This document shows positions 1-8,184 of a stretch of 64,000 nt of DNA, piece by piece. The DNA comes from an uncultured Clostridia bacterium (GTDB lineage Bacteria; Bacillota; Clostridia; Christensenellales; Borkfalkiaceae): the NCBI GenBank assembly GCA_944328495.1, contig CALVHR010000005.1:1-64000 (forward strand), read 5' to 3'. Position numbers and translations under genes: made by a program. Every line of letters begins with the position of its first letter. The stretch's first letter is position 1. The notes under the pieces are model-generated. The model saw only the letters and a list, made by a program, of their open reading frames with translations. It was not told the DNA's origin and did not search any database.

Positions 1-31
1 TGTGTTAAACTTCTTTCCTCTTGACATGAAA

Positions 32-73
32 ATATGCACCTCCAAAAGTCTGTCCAACTTTTGGGGTGCATAT
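32..73. repeat. Imperfect palindrome, possible IS end or terminator
   Basis: An 18-base left arm (32-49) and a 17-base right arm (57-73) are complementary except for one bulged base, with a 7-base loop. The right half resembles terminal repeats of IS3-family elements from memory, but no transposase is present in the window. It could equally be the terminator of a gene beyond the left edge. Bases 74-202 show nothing else I can name. Confidence 0.5.
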
Positions 74-202
74 CAAATTGCGGCGGGCGGGCTTTTTCGA
101 ACTCTTCTTATTTTCCGACAAAGTTTCTGCGCGCGACAGCAATCTGTATTGCGCACATCTTGCTATCTTATTTATTATATAAGAATATTGTGCCGATCTG
201 AC

Positions 203-1909
203 TTATTTGATATATTCTTCAAATGCCTCGCGCATCTTTTCGAATGCTTTTTCCGCCGCCTCTTCGTCCTTTGCGCGAACGGAATAATAAATTTTCAGCT
301 TCGGTTCGGTGCCGCTCGGCCGCACGCAAATAAAGCTTCCGTTCTCCAGTTCATAATATACCGCGTTGGTCTTGGGGATATCAAGCGGTTCTTCCGTGCC
401 GTCCGAAAGTCTGCGCACCGATGCCGAATAATCGCGCACCGCCACGACGTTATAGATATTGAATTTTTCGATCTTTTTGGTTTTGAGAGAATCGACGAGC
501 GCGTTCATCTCTTTCATGGCGTTCAATCCGCCGAATTTGATGGATATGTTTTTATCGAGAACATACTGATATCTTGCGTAAATATCCATCAACCTGCCAT
601 ATACCGACTGGCGGATATATGTGTAATAACAGACCATTTCCGCACAGAGCATGGAAGCGACGACGGCGTCTTTATCGCGGCTGCCCTGTGTGCCGCGAAG
701 ATACCCGCAGCTCTCTTCGAACCCGAACAGGAAAGTGTGTGCCTTTGTCTGCTCGTATTCCTTGATCTTTTCGCCGATAAACTTAAACCCGACCGGCACG
801 TCGACGAGCTCAACTCCGAAATCGTCGCAAATCGCCTTTGCCATGCCGGTAGTCACAAAGCTCTTGACGACGACCCCGTTTGCGGGAAGTTTGTTCTCGT
901 CTTTGAGGCGGGTCAAAATATAATCGAGCAAGAGAATACCGACCTGATTTCCGGACAGAGCGACAAACTCGCCCTTGTCGTCTTTGATCGCGACGCCCAA
1001 ACGATCGGAATCGGGATCGGTGCCGAATACCACGTCTGCATTGATCTTGTTTGCGAGAGCGATCCCCATCGAAAGCGTCTCTTTGAATTCGGGGTTCGGG
1101 ACCTCCACCGTGGAAAAATCGGGGTCCTTTTTGACCTGTTCGGGCACGACCGTAACGTTGATGCCCAATTTTTTGAGGATGGTCGTCACGGGAACGTAAC
1201 CGCTGCCGTGCACGGGCGTGTAAACAAGTTTCAGCGTCTTACCGACTTTTTTGATCGCTTTGGGAGAAAGCGTAAGTTTTGCAATCTTTTTATAATAACT
1301 CTTGTCGACAGAAGACGGAACGCTTTTTATAAGCGAATTTTTCACTCCCTGCACAGAAAAATAATCTTTGATCCCTTCGATATACCCTACTACGACGTCC
1401 GTGGCTTCGGGAGACATCTGCGCGCCGTCCTCGCCGTAAACTTTATAACCGTTGTACTCTTTCGGATTGTGGCTCGCCGTGATCATGATGCCGGCCACCG
1501 CCCCCAACTTGCGCACCGCGTAAGAAAGCATGGGGACGGGGTGTTCTTTCCCGTAAAGATGCGCAACGATCCCGTTTGCCGCCAATACTTCTGCCGCCGC
1601 CTGCGCAAATTCATCCGATTTGCGGCGCGTATCGTATGAAATCACGACTCCCCGCTTCATCGCGGGCGCGCCAAGCGATTTCACATATTCCGCAAGTCCC
1701 TGCGTGGCACGGCGCACGGTATATACGTTCATCATGTTCGTGCCGTAGCCGATGATACCGCGCATGCCCGCAGTACCGAATTCCAGCTCCGCACCGAACC
1801 GATATTCGATCTGCGAAGGATCACCCGCAATTGCGCTCAGTTCGCGCTTGCCTTCTTCGTTCAGGCGCGCATCGCCGAGCCATGATTTATACGCTTCTTG
1901 AAAATCCAT
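203..1909 (-). CDS. pgcA: Phospho-sugar mutase (phosphoglucomutase/phosphomannomutase)
   Basis: Alpha-D-phosphohexomutase interconverting hexose 1- and 6-phosphates in the cytoplasm, feeding UDP-glucose and cell-envelope sugar synthesis. The 568-residue product has the four-domain family signatures in order: the phosphoserine loop TASHNP (about residues 144-149), the metal loop DPDSDR (about 300), the sugar loop FEESCGY and the C-terminal phosphate-binding RPSGTEPK. Length fits the long Firmicutes PgcA type. I chose the ATG at 1909 over one eight codons upstream because GGAGG sits 6 bases before it. It is the last gene after two membrane-protein genes; a 77-base gap without an obvious terminator precedes it. 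Preference for glucose or mannose phosphate cannot be read from sequence. Confidence 0.93.
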   Translation of the reverse strand: MDFQEAYKSWLGDARLNEEGKRELSAIAGDPSQIEYRFGAELEFGTAGMRGIIGYGTNMMNVYTVRRATQGLAEYVKSLGAPAMKRGVVISYDTRRKSDEFAQAAAEVLAANGIVAHLYGKEHPVPMLSYAVRKLGAVAGIMITASHNPKEYNGYKVYGEDGAQMSPEATDVVVGYIEGIKDYFSVQGVKNSLIKSVPSSVDKSYYKKIAKLTLSPKAIKKVGKTLKLVYTPVHGSGYVPVTTILKKLGINVTVVPEQVKKDPDFSTVEVPNPEFKETLSMGIALANKINADVVFGTDPDSDRLGVAIKDDKGEFVALSGNQVGILLLDYILTRLKDENKLPANGVVVKSFVTTGMAKAICDDFGVELVDVPVGFKFIGEKIKEYEQTKAHTFLFGFEESCGYLRGTQGSRDKDAVVASMLCAEMVCYYTYIRQSVYGRLMDIYARYQYVLDKNISIKFGGLNAMKEMNALVDSLKTKKIEKFNIYNVVAVRDYSASVRRLSDGTEEPLDIPKTNAVYYELENGSFICVRPSGTEPKLKIYYSVRAKDEEAAEKAFEKMREAFEEYIK

Positions 1910-1986
1910 GAAAAGCCTCCGAAAAATTAACAATAAAAATCTAAATATATCCGACCGCGCTCCGCATTGTAAGGCCGCGGTTCCGC

Positions 1987-2961
1987 TTAAATCTCAAAAT
2001 CGTCGTAATAATTTTCCCTGTTCTTTTCCTCTTTCGGCGCCACGATCTGACTTTCGGTGAGGAAATATTTTTTCTTCTCATACGTATAATAGCTCACAAA
2101 CTGAATGCATATGAGAATCATGTACGACATCGGGATCGTGATGAGCAGCGCCGCACCGAACGAGGCAAAAGCAAACAGTACGTTCAGGCACAAAATCAAA
2201 AGCGCCGTCACCAAATAGGTCGTAAAAAGCGATGCGAACCGCTCTTTTGTAAACGAAAAACTTTTTTTGAACGCCGTTCGGAGATTGACCTTATCGCACA
2301 CGAGAGCCGGGACCGCGTTGCTGAATACGGTCAGTTTTACAGCCTGCGAAACGAGCAGCAACGCTACCGAAAACATCAGCGCGATGAACGACGCGACAAT
2401 GGACGAAGAAATGATGCTCAGCAGGATCAGAAACACTAAATAACACAGCGCGAGCATGCAAATATCATATACGAAAGTGATCGGTACATATACCACCTGC
2501 CAGAGCATAGCCCTGCCGAGATTGCTGATATACGCCGTCGAAAACGATGTTTTGGAATAACTCGACATCTTGTCTCCGATCAGTTTTCCGAATACAAAAT
2601 TTCCCATCCCGCTCAAAAAACGGGTCACAAGAAAAATCAGAACCAGCATGACAAAGAAAAACACGACATTCGGCGTCTTTTCCTGCAAAAACGAAAGAAA
2701 AACGGTGATTTTTCCGTGCAGAGCGTCCGCAAATCCTTGCAAAAATTCGATATTGCCCGAAATCAGCGCTTTAAAAAATTCCCCGAACAAATCCGCGATC
2801 TCGTTGAACGAATCGCTGGTAAATATCATGTTCAGCGTGGGAAACAGAAACGCCGCGCTCAGCGCTATTCCGAGCGCCCCCACAATGATCTTGTAGAGCA
2901 GGAGCTTGAAATTCAGACCGAAATTGTCGATCAGAAGATGAAAGGAATTTTTAAAGATCAA
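1987..2961 (-). CDS. Multi-pass membrane protein, unknown function
   Basis: A 324-residue integral membrane protein with about six hydrophobic segments, a loop of about 50 residues after the first, and a charged C-terminal tail (EEKNRENYYDD). I do not recognise a family. The start codon is TTG; it is supported by GGAGGG 8 bases upstream, in the 16-base gap after the preceding gene. The preceding gene encodes another membrane protein of similar size, so the two may form one complex or be diverged paralogues. Confidence 0.75.
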   Translation of the reverse strand: MIFKNSFHLLIDNFGLNFKLLLYKIIVGALGIALSAAFLFPTLNMIFTSDSFNEIADLFGEFFKALISGNIEFLQGFADALHGKITVFLSFLQEKTPNVVFFFVMLVLIFLVTRFLSGMGNFVFGKLIGDKMSSYSKTSFSTAYISNLGRAMLWQVVYVPITFVYDICMLALCYLVFLILLSIISSSIVASFIALMFSVALLLVSQAVKLTVFSNAVPALVCDKVNLRTAFKKSFSFTKERFASLFTTYLVTALLILCLNVLFAFASFGAALLITIPMSYMILICIQFVSYYTYEKKKYFLTESQIVAPKEEKNRENYYDDFEI

Positions 2962-2977
2962 AACCGAAGCCCTCCGC

Positions 2978-3796
2978 TCAGAATTTTTTCTTCAGATCCA
3001 TGCGTTCTTCGCCCGCCATGTCAAAATATGCCACAAACATCAGAATGCAATAATACAAAATCAGGAACAAGTAGATCAGTTCACTGAAAATAAAGCCCAA
3101 AAAATGCAGGCGGTCGGCAAGATTCAGTCCGGCAACGGCAAATTGCAGAACGACGCCGCAAAGCCCGGGAAGAAATACCGACAAAAAAAGCCTCCCGCGC
3201 TTTTGCACGTACAGCTGATTGCAAAAGGACAGCGCATCCATAAAATTATAGCCCGTGATCTGCAGGCAGGGAAGCCACAAAAGAAAAATGGAAGAAATAT
3301 ACGCAATGAGCGCGACCATCCCCAGATAGATGATCAGCGTGACGATATAACAGGCGATCCCTTCGAGGAAGAGTGTTTCCGCGTAAATCATGCCCGCCGT
3401 AATGACCGCCCAAAGCTCATACACGGCAAGAAGAATGATCACGATCCACAGCGTCGTCAAAAAATTATGGTTGAATCTGCCCGCAATACCCTTGAACGAG
3501 CGAGACCCGATGCGCATATGCTTTTCGACAAATCCCAAGAGCATCGGAACACACACGAGCAGTGCAACAAAACAAACGATCGAAAAAGCCCATCGGCCGG
3601 CATTGATCGGAGAAAGATAGGAAAAAATCTGCCCGAAAGTGAAATCCGCTTTCAGCGCCATGATCTGATCGGCAATGCTGACGAGATTCTGTCTGTCCAG
3701 CGTCATCGCAAAAAAATAGGACGGCACCAGCGCAAAAACAAATATAAATATGAAGTTGCGGAACAGATATTTTACAGTACTCGCGATGTACCTCAT
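2978..3796 (-). CDS. Multi-pass membrane protein, unknown function
   Basis: A 272-residue protein with about six membrane segments, including one starting near residue 9 and a long hydrophobic C-terminal pair, ending in KKKF. No family recognised. It is the first gene of a probable operon with the next membrane protein. Its ATG overlaps the TGA of a six-codon reading frame (3793-3813); the only SD-like element (AGGAGAA, 3814-3820) lies about 17 bases upstream, too far for strong initiation at this ATG. Confidence 0.75.
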   Translation of the reverse strand: MRYIASTVKYLFRNFIFIFVFALVPSYFFAMTLDRQNLVSIADQIMALKADFTFGQIFSYLSPINAGRWAFSIVCFVALLVCVPMLLGFVEKHMRIGSRSFKGIAGRFNHNFLTTLWIVIILLAVYELWAVITAGMIYAETLFLEGIACYIVTLIIYLGMVALIAYISSIFLLWLPCLQITGYNFMDALSFCNQLYVQKRGRLFLSVFLPGLCGVVLQFAVAGLNLADRLHFLGFIFSELIYLFLILYYCILMFVAYFDMAGEERMDLKKKF

Positions 3797-3834
3797 TTTG
3801 CTTTTTGCCGCATTTCTCCTTTTAATTTTATCCT

Positions 3835-3863
3835 ATTATATAATAAAAAAAAAGAGATGTAAA
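3835..3863 (-). promoter_or_regulatory. SigA-type promoter of membrane-protein operon
   Basis: On the minus strand, -35 TTTACA (3858-3863) and -10 TATAAT (3835-3840) are separated by 17 bases. The start would fall near 3828, about 30 bases before the ATG at 3796. Confidence 0.7.
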
Positions 3864-3995
3864 GTCTTTATTTTTATTTTATGCCAATTTTTTAGAATCA
3901 TTCGCGCGGCCTACGGCAAACCAGATCGGAAATGTACGCAAAAAAACTAAAACGTCCGACCCGTTTTGTGTACAGCAGAAATTTTTTTGTTCTCA

Positions 3996-4031
3996 AAAAT
4001 AAAAAAGATCCCCCGCTTTTTGCGGGAGATC
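3996..4031 (-). terminator. Rho-independent terminator ending the phage head operon
   Basis: Read on the minus strand, GATCTCCCGC and GCGGGGGATC form a stem with an AAAAA loop (4007-4031, one mismatch), followed by a U-rich tract (3996-4006). It lies just beyond the stop of the last phage gene at 4037. Confidence 0.88.
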
Positions 4032-4036
4032 CCTCG

Positions 4037-4513
4037 TCAAGTCTGCAGCATCAGCAAGAGCTGCACAAGATAATCGTAATATGTGCCGAGATAATCTTTG
4101 GCGATGTCATCCTGTTCAAGTCTCCGAAGAGCCAGGCCTTTGTCTGCAATCGACAAATAATAGTCTTTTACCACAATGTAGCGCTCATTCATCGGAAGCG
4201 TGTAATCCACTTCATAAGGCGCCTCGCTCGGATCAATGTCCCCGCTCGGCCCGGACCCTCCCCCGTTTTCGGCATACAGCGCATCCAGGCTTTCGTTCAG
4301 GTCGTCCTGGATTTTTTGCACCAGCGCATCGTATTCTTCTTTCAGCAAAGCAAGCGCGTTTTCCAGCACACAGGAACGATATGTCCGACGCGAAAGCATA
4401 TGATATTTTTCCGCAAGGCAATCTTTTTCATATTCTTTTTTCGCCGAAGCACTTTCCGCGTTCGCCTCCGCGATCAGTTTGTTGACTGCCTTCTCCAATT
4501 CTTCGCCCGTCAT
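4037..4513 (-). CDS. Unknown last gene of phage head module
   Basis: A 158-residue protein: a charged, probably helical N-terminal half rich in Glu, Lys and Ala, a GGGSGPSG linker near residue 85, and a second helical part. No family recognised. Its ATG overlaps the TGA of the upstream gene (ATGA) and has GGAGG 5 bases upstream, so it is translationally coupled. In P22-like phages the position after the gp10 plug is taken by needle or ejection proteins, so a short adaptor or internal protein is possible, but nothing in the sequence proves it. Confidence 0.65.
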   Translation of the reverse strand: MTGEELEKAVNKLIAEANAESASAKKEYEKDCLAEKYHMLSRRTYRSCVLENALALLKEEYDALVQKIQDDLNESLDALYAENGGGSGPSGDIDPSEAPYEVDYTLPMNERYIVVKDYYLSIADKGLALRRLEQDDIAKDYLGTYYDYLVQLLLMLQT

Positions 4514-5802
4514 GTCTCACCTCCTTCCGCGCGCGAACAAAGCGCCGCGACCGAATATACTGCGCCGGGACGCTCCGCCTCCAGAAATATGCGAAACCGC
4601 TTCCCCGACAGGTTGATCTGCGCGCGCGTTCCTCCGTCGATGCGCACCGTTCGCGCACCGTCTTCGCTTCGCACTGTGAGAATAAAATTCCCGTCCGCCC
4701 GCACGCGCACTTCGCGCACGAGCGCGCGCGTGCCGAACGGCAAAAACGGGTCGCTCCCCCAACAGAAAACTTCTCCCCGCGCGCTCCTTTTTACGAGCGT
4801 ACAGACAGAATCTCCCGCAATGCAATACGCCCTGCCGTCCGCAGAAAACAAGCCGCATACATTTCGCCGCAAAAAAACCGCGCCGCCGTCCGCAGAAAAC
4901 ACGCTCAGCGCGCGTTCCCTGCCATACGCCAGGCAGACCGACGATTCCAGCACATAATTCGTTCCCATCGCCGCCCCGCGCGCATCCGCATCATAGGCAA
5001 GACGGCAGGCAAACTCCTCCGAAAACGCCGCAAGCTTTCCGTTCCAGCAATACAGCCCGTCCTCCGTCATGAATACCGTTCCGAACGATGCAGGCGCCGC
5101 CGTTTTCGGGTAGATCTTTCCGCACGAAAACAGATCCGTGATCGCAAAATCCCGTTCGTCGCCGCCCGCTTCCAACAATTGTCCGCCCCGCTCGCGCAAA
5201 ACGATCAGGTCATTTTTATAGGGCACAAACGCCGTTATTTTCCCTTTTCCGTCCGGCACATCGATCGTGCCGCCCAACCCGCGCTCCTGCGTAAAATCGC
5301 GTATGTTTGCCGGCGCGCTGAATTGCAGGCGGTTTCCCTGCCCCGTCGGGACAAGCCACAACCGCTCATATGCATACCCCCCGCAATCGAAAGGCGGCAC
5401 GCCAGTTTCCGCGCTTACGCCCGCCTCCGTCAAAAGCGCACACTGTGTCCCGTCCGACAAAAGAAGCGCCGGTCCGTCGTCAAATACCCGCACCCAAGCA
5501 GGTACGCAAGCAAAAGTAATGCCGCACGCGGCAAAATCTTGCCCCGCAGCACTCACATAGCATTCTCCGTCCGAACAGACGAGCAGATACGCTCCGCCTT
5601 CGCACGCGCGAAAAACTGCCGCCGGCTGTTTCCCCTCGGGAAAAGTTCCGGCGTCCGATCCCTTCTCGACACCGATACCACAGCGCAATGCGCCGTCTTT
5701 TTTCCGAAATCCGAAGGTGTCCCGCCCCGCGGCGTGCAACTCCACCTCGAACAGCTCACTGCCCGACGAACCCGCAATTTCCCTGTTCCGATATGCGATC
5801 AT
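4510..5802 (-). CDS. Phage propeller-like plug protein (P22 gp10-like)
   Basis: A 430-residue protein made of beta-rich repeats with a central segment (NRLQFSAPANIRDF) typical of phage DNA-stabilisation/tail-hub proteins. P22 gp10, which closes the portal channel after packaging, has similar size, beta-propeller character and the same map position after gp4. The ATG at 5802 is preferred over one 14 codons upstream: it has GGAGG 5 bases before it and overlaps the upstream TGA (ATGA). Family assignment is by pattern and synteny. Confidence 0.65.
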   Translation of the reverse strand: MIAYRNREIAGSSGSELFEVELHAAGRDTFGFRKKDGALRCGIGVEKGSDAGTFPEGKQPAAVFRACEGGAYLLVCSDGECYVSAAGQDFAACGITFACVPAWVRVFDDGPALLLSDGTQCALLTEAGVSAETGVPPFDCGGYAYERLWLVPTGQGNRLQFSAPANIRDFTQERGLGGTIDVPDGKGKITAFVPYKNDLIVLRERGGQLLEAGGDERDFAITDLFSCGKIYPKTAAPASFGTVFMTEDGLYCWNGKLAAFSEEFACRLAYDADARGAAMGTNYVLESSVCLAYGRERALSVFSADGGAVFLRRNVCGLFSADGRAYCIAGDSVCTLVKRSARGEVFCWGSDPFLPFGTRALVREVRVRADGNFILTVRSEDGARTVRIDGGTRAQINLSGKRFRIFLEAERPGAVYSVAALCSRAEGGET

Positions 5803-6353
5803 GCCCACCTCCGCATTTTCAGACGCCCGCCGCGTTCGCGGCATGCACAGGCAAGCGCATCGCGGTAACGTTTATCGAGCAAGGCCGCCGCATCCAGCAT
5901 CCCGCTCATCAGCGCATACTCGCATGCGGTCGCAAGCGTCAAAAGCCGCGCATTCGCCTTTCCGCTCATTTCCGGTGCATCCTGCGCATGCTTAATCGAA
6001 GGACGATAGGAATAGGTCAGCGCCACTTTACCCGCGCGCACGCGGATCCCCTCTCCCGTCGCCGTAAAAGGCAAACGATTTCCGCATCCGTCCTCCGCCG
6101 AAAAAATCTCCACGGGCGCCTTTTCCAGAGCCGCATACGGCACCATCCCGTCCGAAACCACCTCTTCGGTGCGGCGGATGGGCAGATAATCCAGCGCGAT
6201 CTCGTTTTCCGCAAGATTGTAACAGCGCAAAATGAGCTCCGCTTCACGCTGTGCGGCGCCGACATCCGAACAAGGTTTGCCCGCAAGATAATCGGCAAGC
6301 TCTGTCTTACCGCAAAATCCTGCGGCACCGATCAAAATGTCCTTAACCGTCAT
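5799..6353 (-). CDS. Phage head-tail adaptor/head completion protein (gp4-like)
   Basis: A 184-residue protein in the position of P22 gp4, between coat and gp10-like plug. The C-terminal helix (ALMSGMLDAAALLDKRYRD) resembles the helical end of portal adaptors such as gp4/gp6; the N-terminal part is mixed. It would bind under the portal dodecamer after packaging. A strong SD (GGGAGGG) precedes the ATG by 6 bases. Two GC-rich hairpins lie in the 129-base gap upstream, so its expression may be stepped down relative to coat. Confidence 0.6.
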   Translation of the reverse strand: MTVKDILIGAAGFCGKTELADYLAGKPCSDVGAAQREAELILRCYNLAENEIALDYLPIRRTEEVVSDGMVPYAALEKAPVEIFSAEDGCGNRLPFTATGEGIRVRAGKVALTYSYRPSIKHAQDAPEMSGKANARLLTLATACEYALMSGMLDAAALLDKRYRDALACACRERGGRLKMRRWA

Positions 6354-6378
6354 ATTTTCCCTCCCTTGCAGGCCGCAA

Positions 6379-6451
6379 GGGCGCCGCGCCCGAATCGGGC
6401 GCGGCGCCCCGCCTGCTGTTTTCAGCCTCGCCCGCCGTTCGGCGGGCGAGG
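6379..6451 (-). promoter_or_regulatory. Two strong GC hairpins between coat and adaptor genes
   Basis: Hairpin one: 6379-6392 pairs with 6396-6409 (14 bp perfect, three-base loop). Hairpin two: 6426-6437 pairs with 6440-6451 (12 bp perfect). Neither is followed by a U-tract on the minus strand, so they look like RNA stabilisers or partial attenuators after the coat gene rather than full terminators. Confidence 0.7.
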
Positions 6452-6482
6452 TACGTCATTTCGTTTGCGGCAAAACGAGCTT

Positions 6483-7649
6483 TTATGCTTCGGTGATGCC
6501 GCTCAGCATTGCCTGCCCGCAAGGGCGGGTGCAAATCAGATCGGCATATTTCACGAGCGTCGCCGTATACAGCGGCTTGCCGGGCACCTGTTTGAGCACT
6601 TTGCCGTCGTCTCCTTCCAGCCACTTCCAGTCGCAAAGCTGGTGCAGGCAGAAATCTGCCGTGTTCAGAAGGTACATCGTCCCTTCGGGGCAGAAACGAT
6701 CCGCCACGACGGGAATTCCGTTATACGTGATCGCCTTATATCCGCCCGCAAGCTCGGTCGTCGCGATCACGACACGCGAATCCGCCATCGCCTTTTGCAG
6801 CGCGCGCTTTACGCCCCAACTGCATACGATGAAATCTACGCGGCTGCCCGCCACCTCTTCCAGGTGATCGATCGCAGCCTGTAAAATCGTCTCGTCGATC
6901 GCGCCGACACTCGTCTTCATGTACGGGATCATCCATTTGTGCGTGGCGCGATCCAACCCGTACAGACTGCCCGTGCTCTTGAAAATGGCACCTAAACCGG
7001 TAAGTTCGAGATTGTACGAGCCCTGCACGCAGACCAGGCATCCTTCCTCCGCGCCCGTGAGCGCTCCGCCCGAAAGAGTGATCGTCTTTGCGTCGCGGTC
7101 CACCGCGACGATCCTGCGCGCGGTGATCGCAGAGATCGCGCCGCCCTCCGCGTCCAATACGTCAACCGTCATGCCCTCGATCACGTTTTTGACCGAATCG
7201 ACGGTGAGCGTCATGCCGCTCACGGACGAAACTTTGCACAGAACGCCGCTGCCGTCGCCGAACAGCATTCTGCCGAAGTTGAAAGACGAAGCTTTGAGAA
7301 GTCCGTCCATTTCGGCATTGAGCAGGTTCGCGAATGCCCCCGCATTGTTTTCGGATGCGCGCACAGCCTTGTCGCTGATCTCCACCGTACCGTACAAGTT
7401 TTTGAGCGTCGTCACGAACTGCTCGTAATTGTTGCCCGCCGCCGTGGGAAGATCGCCCTCTTCGGTTCCCGCTCCCACGCCGCCGTTCACGCCGTACTGT
7501 GCGAGTCTGCGCACTTCTTTGCCCCAAACGTCCGCCGTCGACTGACGGATCTTCGCCAAAAGCGGATTGGCGGCGGTATTCAGCTGTTCCGCCACAACTC
7601 CGAGATAAAAACTTTTCAGCGCGTTATCCGCGCTCGTCATCGTTACCAT
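6483..7649 (-). CDS. Phage major capsid (coat) protein
   Basis: A 388-residue coat protein of HK97/P22 fold type. Evidence is the N-terminal region (SADNALKSFYLGVVAEQLNT, residues 5-24), typical of phage major capsid proteins, a central beta-rich insert (about 150-210), and the context immediately after scaffold and portal. It would form the icosahedral shell. There is no prohead protease gene, consistent with P22-like maturation. The ATG at 7649 has AGGAG 13 bases upstream, a rather long spacing. The frame is intact. Confidence 0.85.
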   Translation of the reverse strand: MVTMTSADNALKSFYLGVVAEQLNTAANPLLAKIRQSTADVWGKEVRRLAQYGVNGGVGAGTEEGDLPTAAGNNYEQFVTTLKNLYGTVEISDKAVRASENNAGAFANLLNAEMDGLLKASSFNFGRMLFGDGSGVLCKVSSVSGMTLTVDSVKNVIEGMTVDVLDAEGGAISAITARRIVAVDRDAKTITLSGGALTGAEEGCLVCVQGSYNLELTGLGAIFKSTGSLYGLDRATHKWMIPYMKTSVGAIDETILQAAIDHLEEVAGSRVDFIVCSWGVKRALQKAMADSRVVIATTELAGGYKAITYNGIPVVADRFCPEGTMYLLNTADFCLHQLCDWKWLEGDDGKVLKQVPGKPLYTATLVKYADLICTRPCGQAMLSGITEA

Positions 7650-7723
7650 GTTCGATTGTTTTCTCCTTGATCAATGATTTCTTGCCGCAAAAACAGAGGT
7701 TTGTACACGTTTTGACGCATACG

Positions 7724-8164
7724 TCATCCGTTTTTACGGAACATTTCCTGCGCAAGCCTGCCCGCTTCTTCCAGCGAGCGTACCCGCGCCGCGGGTGCGG
7801 CTGCAAACGATCCGCCGTCAGCCATAATATACGGAGCCTGCCGGCCGGCAAGATATGCCTCCACCGCTTCCTGCACCGCACCCGCGAAATTCTGCGAAGA
7901 TTCCCCCTCGCCCGAATTGCTTTTTAAATCTCCCGCGCCTGCGGACGGCTGAACGTTCTCGCCCGCTTGCTTTCCCTCCAATTCGCGCAGACGCTGACTG
8001 CGGCGGGTAAATTCGGCCTCCAGCGAATTGTACGCGTTCAGAAGGGCATCCACGCTCTTGAACTTCCCGAGACCCGCTGCCGCGCCTTCCGTCTTTTGAG
8101 CTTCCGCCCCCTGCGCCGCGCATCCCTGCGTCATGTTTTCCTGCGAAATGTTTTCCTTCTCCAA
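7724..8164 (-). CDS. Phage scaffolding protein
   Basis: A 146-residue acidic protein. The segment starting KFKSVDALLNAYNSLEAEFT (about residues 34-53) and the following charged coiled coil are typical of phage head scaffold proteins, which assemble the coat into proheads and are later removed. A Ser/Gly/Glu-rich linker and a Pro/Ala-rich region follow. The start codon is TTG at 8164, preceded by GGGAGGG at 7 bases. It lies between portal and coat, as gene 8 does in P22. Confidence 0.75.
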   Translation of the reverse strand: MEKENISQENMTQGCAAQGAEAQKTEGAAAGLGKFKSVDALLNAYNSLEAEFTRRSQRLRELEGKQAGENVQPSAGAGDLKSNSGEGESSQNFAGAVQEAVEAYLAGRQAPYIMADGGSFAAAPAARVRSLEEAGRLAQEMFRKNG

Positions 8165-8184
8165 ACTCTTTCCCTCCCAAAAAA

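Noticed and set aside
3793..3813. Six-codon upstream frame (MRQKAK) overlapping the membrane-protein start as ATGA
   Set aside because: The SD lies only 2 bases before its ATG, too close for efficient initiation; probably a chance frame, although coupling is possible.
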